Source of the DNA: Clostridiales bacterium SIT11 | GTDB lineage: Bacteria; Bacillota; Clostridia; Tissierellales; Peptoniphilaceae | DNA length: 64,000 nucleotides | Direction of reading: 5' to 3' | Assembly (NCBI GenBank): GCA_001299455.1 | Contig: CYUK01000003.1 | Location: 1,612,001 to 1,676,000, forward strand | Translations under genes and position numbers: made by a program | The notes under the pieces: generated by a model | Told to the model about the DNA's origin: nothing | The model's database searches: none | The model's input: the letters and a program-made list of their open reading frames with translations, nothing else | Shown here: positions 58,744 through 64,000 of the stretch, piece by piece | How positions within the stretch are numbered: position 1 is the first letter of the stretch | Layout of the letters: every line of letters begins with the position of its first letter

Positions 58744-59804
58744 GTTATCCAAAAGTCACCCTGAAAAAAGAAAGTATCGTCAACAATGTCAAGATTTTTA
58801 AAAAATTGACCTCTGAAAATGGAATTGATGTCCTCTATGGCGTTACCAAGGTTTTTTGTGCAAACCCAGATATTGCTCAATTGTATATTGAAGGTGGAGT
58901 CGATGGCCTAGCCGATTCTAGAATTCAAAACCTGAAGAAACTCCAAGACTTTGACGTCGATAAAGTCCTTCTTCGTCTTCCCCAACACTCTGAGGTAGAT
59001 GAAGTCGTTCGCTATGCAGATATTTCTTTAAACTCAGAACTTTCCACCCTGGAAAAATTAAATGAAGCAGCCCAAAAAGCAGGCTGCAAGCACCGTGTCA
59101 TCTTGATGGCCGACTTGGGAGACTTGCGAGAAGGATTTTTCAAGGAAGAAGAATTCTATGAAGCTGTGGAAAAAGTTTTAGCCATGGACGCTCTTATCCT
59201 GGAAGGGGTTGGAGTCAACCTAACTTGCTATGGAGCCGTTATTCCAAAACCCCATATTCTCCAACGTCTCAAAGACTACAAGGATGGAGTCAAGGAACGC
59301 TTTGACTATGACCTAAAGATTGTCAGCGGTGGAAACTCTTCTTCTGTCTACCTATTAGGAAAAGAAAAACTTCCAGGAGTCAACAACCTCCGCCTAGGAG
59401 AATCCCTGGTTCGGGGAATTGAAACAGCCTACGGAGAACAAGTGGAAGGCACTACCAGCAAGGCCTGGGTCCTCCATGCTCAAATTATTGAACTCAAGGA
59501 AAAACCCTCTGTACCTACAGAAGAAACAGGCATGGATGCCTTTGGGAAAAAGCCAACCTTTACAGACCGGGGTATCCGGAAGAGAGCCTTAATTGCCATT
59601 GGAAAACAAGACGTGGGCAATGACTGTATTTTCCCTGTTGATGAAGATATTATCGTCCTAGGAGGGTCTTCTGACCACACCATTCTAGATGTCACTGATT
59701 CCAAGAAGGACTACAAGGTAGGAGATATTGTTGATTTCTACCTAGATTACGGCGGAATTTTATCCACCAACACCTCTGAATACGTAGACTTAGAACTGAT
59801 TTAA
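58740..59804 (+). CDS. PLP-dependent alanine/ornithine racemase-family enzyme
   Basis: 354 aa; fold-type III PLP enzyme resembling clostridial ornithine racemase rather than canonical Alr. PLP Lys in [16 protein letters not shown] (about residue 39); [76 protein letters not shown] and [13 protein letters not shown] follow the ornithine-racemase pattern. It would interconvert L- and D-ornithine or a similar amino acid, for ornithine fermentation or for the cell wall. It is co-transcribed with nrdR, beside the division cluster. Confidence 0.82.
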   Translation: MSYPKVTLKKESIVNNVKIFKKLTSENGIDVLYGVTKVFCANPDIAQLYIEGGVDGLADSRIQNLKKLQDFDVDKVLLRLPQHSEVDEVVRYADISLNSELSTLEKLNEAAQKAGCKHRVILMADLGDLREGFFKEEEFYEAVEKVLAMDALILEGVGVNLTCYGAVIPKPHILQRLKDYKDGVKERFDYDLKIVSGGNSSSVYLLGKEKLPGVNNLRLGESLVRGIETAYGEQVEGTTSKAWVLHAQIIELKEKPSVPTEETGMDAFGKKPTFTDRGIRKRALIAIGKQDVGNDCIFPVDEDIIVLGGSSDHTILDVTDSKKDYKVGDIVDFYLDYGGILSTNTSEYVDLELI

Positions 59805-59825
59805 GAGAGAACAAGGAAAAGAGGG

Positions 59826-59861
59826 AAAGTTCGCAAGCGGGAAAGTTTGCGAACTTTTTTC
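59826..59861 (+). terminator. Terminator after the racemase gene
   Basis: AAGTTCGCAA / TTTGCGAACTT arms with an 8-base loop and six T. Confidence 0.9.
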
Positions 59862-59877
59862 TTATCAAGGAGGCCCT

Positions 59878-61200
59878 ATGGATTTATTTACAATGCAAAT
59901 GGAAAATCAACTGAAGAGCCTGGCCCCCCTGGCTGAACGAATGCGGCCCAAGACCTTAGAGGATTTTGTAGGCCAAGGTCACTTTATTGGGCCGGGAAAA
60001 TTTTTAAACCGGATGGTCCAGGCCAGACGGTTACGAAGTCTCCTTTTTTATGGGCCTCCAGGAGTGGGGAAGACCACCTTGGCCTATATCCTGGCTGAAA
60101 CCATGGACTATGACTTTCTGGAACTATCGGCCGTCACTTCAGGCATCAAGGACCTGAGAGAGGCCTTGGCCAAGGCGGAAGAGACCTTAAAAATCCAGGG
60201 CCGGCAAAGTATTTTATTCATCGATGAAATCCATCGTTTTAACAAGTCTCAGCAAGACGCTCTCCTTCCCTATGTGGAAAGGGGAAAGGTTCTCTTTATT
60301 GGGGCCACAACAGAAAATCCCTACTTTGAAGTCAACAAGGCCCTGGTTTCCCGCTGCCAAGTTTTAAACTTCCATGAACTGGAAAGGGAAGATTTAAAAG
60401 AATTAGTTGAGAGGGCCCTCAAGGAAGATTCCATCTTAAAAGACCTCAATCCCCAGCTAGATGAAGAGGCCCTAAACTTTTTAATTGACCGGTCCAACAA
60501 GGACGCCCGGGTCCTCTTGGGAGGGTTGGAAATGGCCGTCTTAACCAGTCCCGAAAAAAATGGAGTCGTGGAAATTACCAAGGAGGACATTGCCCAGTCC
60601 ATCCTGGAAAAGCCCCTGACCTATGACCGGGAGGGAACAGGCCACTACGACACCATTTCTGCCTTTATTAAGTCCATGCGGGGATCAGACCCTGATGCCG
60701 CCCTCTACTGGCTGGCCAAGATGCTGGTGGCAGGGGAAGACCCAAAATTTATTGCCCGGCGGATGGTGATTTTTGCCTCAGAAGACATCGGCAATGCCGA
60801 TCCTGGAGCCCTGGGCTTGGCCACAGCCACCTTTAAGGCCGTGGAAGTTATTGGCCTGCCGGAATGTCGGATTAACCTGGGCCACTGTGCCACTTACCTG
60901 GCCTGTGCAGAAAAATCCAACCGGGCCTACCAAGGCATCAACAAGGCCATGGACTTTGTCAAAAGCCATCCTAGCCTGGAAGTTCCTATGGCTCTGAGAG
61001 AGGGCTACAATCCCAGGGTGGAAAAAGAGAGGGAGGAAGGCTATAAATATCCCCATAACTATGAGGACGCCTATGTAGACCAAAGCTACCTGCCTCCAAG
61101 CTATGAAAACCTGACCTTTTACCAACCCTCCCAAAGGGGAAAGGAAGAAGAACTCCTTCAAAGGCAGGAAAGGAGAAAAAGGGGAGACAATAAAAAATAA
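59878..61200 (+). CDS. rarA: Replication-associated recombination protein RarA (MgsA)
   Basis: AAA+ ATPase of 440 aa acting at stalled forks. PLAERMRPKTLEDFVGQGHF, Walker A LLFYGPPGVGKTTLA (about residues 57-71), Walker B ILFIDEIHRFNKSQQDALLP and GATTENPYFEVNKALVSRCQ are followed by the RarA C-terminal region (MRGSDPDAALYWLAKMLVAG, ASEDIGNADPGAL). It overlaps nothing; AAGGAGG is upstream of ATG 59878. Confidence 0.95.
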   Translation: MDLFTMQMENQLKSLAPLAERMRPKTLEDFVGQGHFIGPGKFLNRMVQARRLRSLLFYGPPGVGKTTLAYILAETMDYDFLELSAVTSGIKDLREALAKAEETLKIQGRQSILFIDEIHRFNKSQQDALLPYVERGKVLFIGATTENPYFEVNKALVSRCQVLNFHELEREDLKELVERALKEDSILKDLNPQLDEEALNFLIDRSNKDARVLLGGLEMAVLTSPEKNGVVEITKEDIAQSILEKPLTYDREGTGHYDTISAFIKSMRGSDPDAALYWLAKMLVAGEDPKFIARRMVIFASEDIGNADPGALGLATATFKAVEVIGLPECRINLGHCATYLACAEKSNRAYQGINKAMDFVKSHPSLEVPMALREGYNPRVEKEREEGYKYPHNYEDAYVDQSYLPPSYENLTFYQPSQRGKEEELLQRQERRKRGDNKK

Positions 61201-61243
61201 AGGCAGAAAAGGGCTTTCTTTTCCTGAATCCAAAGGATTTTCC

Positions 61244-61272
61244 TTGCTATTTCCTTTCTTTTCCTCTATAAT
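61244..61272 (+). promoter_or_regulatory. Promoter of the T-box-asnS(-leuS) unit
   Basis: TTGCTA, 17-base spacer, TATAAT. Transcription would start about 61279, at the beginning of the T-box leader. Confidence 0.82.
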
Positions 61273-61279
61273 AAATGCA

Positions 61280-61482
61280 TTACAGGAAATGCAAGGAAGA
61301 GAGGAGTAGCCAATCTTTGCCTCAAGAGAGGTCCCGGGTGCTGGAAGGGGCTGGTTTAAGGATTGGTGAAAAACAACTTGGAGCAGCTCTAGACGTAACC
61401 TGGCGTTAACAGGAATCAAGTGGCTTTAGCAAGATAGGTGGCACCGCGAAAATTCGTCCTATTGCAAGGTCACTTTTTTTAT
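61280..61482 (+). promoter_or_regulatory. T-box riboswitch, asparagine-specific by specifier
   Basis: tRNA-sensing leader. The T-box core AGGTGGCACCGCG is at 61436-61448. Stem I shows AGAGAGGTCCCGGGTGCTGG (distal loops) and a stem GCCAATC / GATTGGT; right after it AAAAACAACTTGG places AAC (Asn) in the specifier position, in both possible registers of the AACAAC. The terminator pairs GTGGCTTTAGCAAGATAGG with CCTATTGCAAGGTCAC and is followed by TTTTTTT; the T-box forms the antiterminator when uncharged tRNA-Asn is bound. Confidence 0.92.
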
Positions 61483-61493
61483 AAGGAGGAGTT

Positions 61494-62873
61494 ATGAACT
61501 TAAGAGAAATACTAGAAGATCGGGACAAATACCTAGGAAAGTCCTTGACCCTGGAAGGCTGGATTAAGACAGCCCGGATGGGAAAAAATGTGAGTTTTAT
61601 CAGCCTCACAGATGGAACAAGCTTTAAACCCCTACAGGTGGTTTTAGATTCTGAAACCCAGGAAGAAGAGGATGCTAAATATAATATTTCCTCGTCTATT
61701 CAAGTGACAGGTCAATTAGTGGAAAGTCAAGGCCAGGGACAGGATGTGGAACTTAAGGCGGAGTCTGTAAAGATTTTAGGAGAATCAGACCCTTCCTATC
61801 CCCTCCAAAAGAAACGCCACAGTCCCGAATACTTAAGGACCATTGCTCACCTTCGTCCTCGGGCCAACCTCTACCAAGCCGTTTTTCGGGTCCGGTCCCT
61901 CCTGGCCTATGCCATCCATAAATTTTTCCAAGACCGGGGCTTTGTCTATGCTCAAACACCTTTAATTACAGGGTCTGACGCAGAAGGAGCAGGAGAAATG
62001 TTCCGGGTGACCACTATTGATCCGAAAAATCCTCCCCTGACAGAGGATGGGAAAATCGACTATTCCAAGGACTTTTTTGGCAAGGAAACCCATTTAACCG
62101 TATCTGGCCAACTTCAGGCAGAAGTTTTTGCCCTGGCCTTCCGGGATGTTTATACTTTCGGTCCCACCTTCCGGGCTGAAAATTCCAACACCCAACGTCA
62201 TGCAGCGGAATTTTGGATGATTGAACCGGAAATGGCCTTTGCAGACCTTCAAGTCAACATGGACGTGGCCGAGGCCATGATGAAGTACATTATCCAATAT
62301 GTCCTGGACCATGCAGAAGAAGAAATGAAATTCTTCAACCAATTTGTGGACAAGGGTCTCTTGGACCGCCTCCACAATGTGGTGGACAATGACTTTGAAC
62401 GGATTAGCTACACCCAGGCAGTGGACCTATTAAAGGACTCTGGAGCCGATTTTGCCTACCCTGTGGAATGGGGAATTGACCTGCAAACAGAGCATGAACG
62501 CTATCTCACGGAAAAGATCTTTAAAAAGCCTGTCTTTGTTACCGACTATCCCAAGGAAATTAAGGCCTTCTACATGCGGGAAAATGAAGATAAGAAGACT
62601 GTAGCTGCCGTGGACCTTTTAGTTCCTGGTGTCGGGGAAATTATTGGCGGGTCTCAAAGGGAAGAACGCTACGATGTTTTGAAAAAGAAAATTGAAGACA
62701 ACGGCCTAAACTTAGAAGACTATGACTGGTACCTGGATTTGAGAAAATATGGAACGGCCGTGCACTCCGGTTTTGGCCTGGGCTTTGAACGGGCCGTCAT
62801 GTATGTAACAGGGGTTTCCAATATCCGTGACGTAACTGCATTCCCGAGAACTGTGGGACATGCTGAATTTTAA
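61494..62873 (+). CDS. asnS: Asparaginyl-tRNA synthetase
   Basis: Class IIb synthetase of 459 aa. The OB-fold anticodon domain is N-terminal ([20 protein letters not shown]). Motif 2 region is [20 protein letters not shown], preceded by [13 protein letters not shown]; motif 3 is [21 protein letters not shown]. The AsnS rather than AspS identity is shown by [26 protein letters not shown]-type loop and the C-terminal [14 protein letters not shown]. It follows the AAC-specifier T-box with AAGGAGGAG before ATG. Confidence 0.96.
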   Translation: MNLREILEDRDKYLGKSLTLEGWIKTARMGKNVSFISLTDGTSFKPLQVVLDSETQEEEDAKYNISSSIQVTGQLVESQGQGQDVELKAESVKILGESDPSYPLQKKRHSPEYLRTIAHLRPRANLYQAVFRVRSLLAYAIHKFFQDRGFVYAQTPLITGSDAEGAGEMFRVTTIDPKNPPLTEDGKIDYSKDFFGKETHLTVSGQLQAEVFALAFRDVYTFGPTFRAENSNTQRHAAEFWMIEPEMAFADLQVNMDVAEAMMKYIIQYVLDHAEEEMKFFNQFVDKGLLDRLHNVVDNDFERISYTQAVDLLKDSGADFAYPVEWGIDLQTEHERYLTEKIFKKPVFVTDYPKEIKAFYMRENEDKKTVAAVDLLVPGVGEIIGGSQREERYDVLKKKIEDNGLNLEDYDWYLDLRKYGTAVHSGFGLGFERAVMYVTGVSNIRDVTAFPRTVGHAEF

Positions 62874-62882
62874 GGAGGACCT

Positions 62883-64000
62883 ATGAGAGAGTATAATCCA
62901 AAAGAAATTGAGGGCAAGTGGCAAAAACATTGGGAAGATACCGGTGTCTACCATTGCCATGAAAATACAGATAAGAAGAAGTTTTATGCCTTGGTGGAAT
63001 TTCCCTATCCATCTGGCCAAGGCCTCCATGTAGGCCATCCAAGGCCCTACACAGCCCTGGACATTGTGGCTAGAAAGCGCCGCTACCAAGGGGAAGAAGT
63101 CCTCTTTCCCATGGGCTTTGATGCCTTTGGTCTGCCAACAGAAAACTATGCCATTAAAAACCACATCCACCCGGCCGTAGTGACGAAAAATAATGTGGAC
63201 CACTTTAGAAAGCAATTAAAGGCCCTGGGTTTTTCCTTTGACTGGAGCCGGGAAGTCAACACAACAGATCCGGACTACTACAAGTGGACCCAGTGGATTT
63301 TCCTTCAAATGTTTAAGCACGGCCTGGCCTATAAGTCGGAAGTTCCCATTAACTGGTGTACCTCCTGTAAGGTGGGGCTTTCCAATGAAGAAGTGGTCAA
63401 CGGCCAATGTGAACGGTGCGGAAGTCCTGTAGTTCACAAGGTCAAGAGCCAATGGATGTTAAAAATTACAGAATACGCCGACCGGCTCATTGATGACTTA
63501 GACGATGTAGACTATTTTGACCGGATTAAGGCCCAACAAATCAACTGGATTGGCCGATCTTACGGAGCTCAAGTTAACTTCCAAATTGAAGATAGCGACA
63601 AGAAATTGACTATCTTCACCACCCGGCCAGACACCCTCTTTGGGGCCACCTACATGGTCCTGGCACCAGAACATCCCTATATTGAAGAATTTAAGGACCG
63701 GATTAGCAACATGGACGAAATCACGGCCTACAGGCAAGAAGTGGAAAAGAAGAGTGAGTTTGAACGGACAGAACTTTCCAAGGAAAAAACTGGGGTCCCC
63801 ATCCAAGGCCTCTATGCCATCAACCCGGCCAACCAAAAGAAAATCCCCATTTGGGTTTCAGACTATGTTTTAATGTCCTACGGAACAGGGGCCATTATGG
63901 CTGTTCCAGGCCATGATAGCCGGGACTATGACTTTGCCAAAAAATTTGACCTTCCCATTGTCTCTGTCATCAAGGGAGGCGACCTGTCCAAGGAAGCCTA
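62883..64000 (+). CDS. leuS: Leucyl-tRNA synthetase, 3' end outside the window
   Basis: First 372 codons of a class I synthetase. [20 protein letters not shown] starts at ATG 62883 after AAGGAGG. The HIGH motif is [17 protein letters not shown], followed by [18 protein letters not shown], the zinc ligands [14 protein letters not shown] and [10 protein letters not shown], and the start of the CP1 editing domain ([39 protein letters not shown]). It lies 9 bases after asnS with no terminator or promoter between, so it is probably read from the asparagine T-box promoter. Confidence 0.95.
   Translation, partial: MREYNPKEIEGKWQKHWEDTGVYHCHENTDKKKFYALVEFPYPSGQGLHVGHPRPYTALDIVARKRRYQGEEVLFPMGFDAFGLPTENYAIKNHIHPAVVTKNNVDHFRKQLKALGFSFDWSREVNTTDPDYYKWTQWIFLQMFKHGLAYKSEVPINWCTSCKVGLSNEEVVNGQCERCGSPVVHKVKSQWMLKITEYADRLIDDLDDVDYFDRIKAQQINWIGRSYGAQVNFQIEDSDKKLTIFTTRPDTLFGATYMVLAPEHPYIEEFKDRISNMDEITAYRQEVEKKSEFERTELSKEKTGVPIQGLYAINPANQKKIPIWVSDYVLMSYGTGAIMAVPGHDSRDYDFAKKFDLPIVSVIKGGDLSKEA

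Noticed and set aside
60778-61419. 213-codon open frame antisense to the rarA 3' end and T-box leader
   Set aside because: It crosses the T-box promoter and leader; the sense features are well supported.
1-64000. Mobile elements, prophage, toxin-antitoxin pairs or CRISPR arrays
   Set aside because: No transposase, integrase, phage structural gene, regularly spaced repeat or paired small toxin/antitoxin genes were found; TraX at 31409 is a chromosomal family member without conjugation genes.

Overview
The window reads as an ordinary chromosomal stretch of a low-GC, Gram-positive, strictly anaerobic, amino-acid-fermenting bacterium. The best guess is a Tissierellia/Peptoniphilaceae-type coccus; this is inferred from gene content and protein style, and the species cannot be named from sequence alone. 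The pointers are a biotin-dependent sodium-pumping acyl-CoA decarboxylase, an electron-bifurcating NfnAB transhydrogenase, an ornithine-racemase-like enzyme, an SLH-domain surface protein, AAGGAGG ribosome binding sites with many TTG/GTG starts, and T-box and FMN riboswitches. Genes are dense, mostly on the + strand, and often overlap by 4-20 bases. I see no insertion sequence, prophage, CRISPR array or rRNA operon.

Layout. 1-3.5 kb: decarboxylase pump (carboxyltransferase, delta, biotin carrier, beta). 3.6-4.7 kb: AspT-like permease. 4.9-5.2 kb: RNase P RNA. 5.4-7.5 kb: NlpC/P60 hydrolase and a FolD-like enzyme that lacks two catalytic residues. 7.9-11.5 kb: large SLH surface protein. 11.6-11.75 kb: candidate small RNA driven by a promoter that overlaps a Fur-like operator. 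11.9-14.1 kb (minus): nfnAB. 14.4-18.7 kb: proB-proA-thrC-thrB operon. 18.9-19.4 kb (minus): a Fur-family regulator followed by a 30-residue membrane peptide. 19.6-27.3 kb: YbaK, phosphohexomutase, a degenerate PfkB-like protein and an isochorismatase-fold hydrolase, then a repair-type metallophosphatase/ATPase pair (YhaO/YhaN-like), another phosphoesterase and a CYTH protein. 27.4-29.7 kb: PEP synthase. 30-32.1 kb: hypothetical protein, CapA-like lipoprotein, TraX-like membrane protein. 32.2 kb: tRNA-Leu(CAG). 32.5-35.5 kb (minus): a class A penicillin-binding protein whose transpeptidase motifs are all destroyed, plus a basic 50-residue peptide. 35.6-38.2 kb: hflX, an IMPACT-family gene, nadE. 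38.3-41.8 kb: FMN riboswitch and ribD-ribE-ribBA-ribH. 41.9-44 kb: a stalk-domain secreted protein and an AMACR/CoA-transferase. 44.2-47.5 kb: yebC, a membrane protein, a flavoprotein, deoC, lgt. 47.6-58.2 kb: division and cell-wall cluster mraZ-rsmH-ftsL-pbp-mraY-murD-ftsW-murG-divIB-ftsZ. 58.3-59.8 kb: nrdR and the racemase. 59.9-64 kb: rarA, then an asparagine-type T-box leader controlling asnS and probably leuS, which runs off the window.

How the parts relate. Several genes build the envelope: the dcw cluster, the degenerate class A PBP (probably glycosyltransferase only), the NlpC hydrolase, Lgt and the SLH protein. Central metabolism is represented by the decarboxylase pump, NfnAB, PEP synthase and amino-acid biosynthesis. 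The most unusual items are the Fur-box small-RNA candidate together with a linked Fur homologue and small membrane peptide, the pseudo-transpeptidase PBP, the FolD with altered active site, the PfkB homologue without its GAGD motif, and leuS lying in an asparagine T-box operon. No search or alignment could be run; all family calls rest on motifs recognised by eye.
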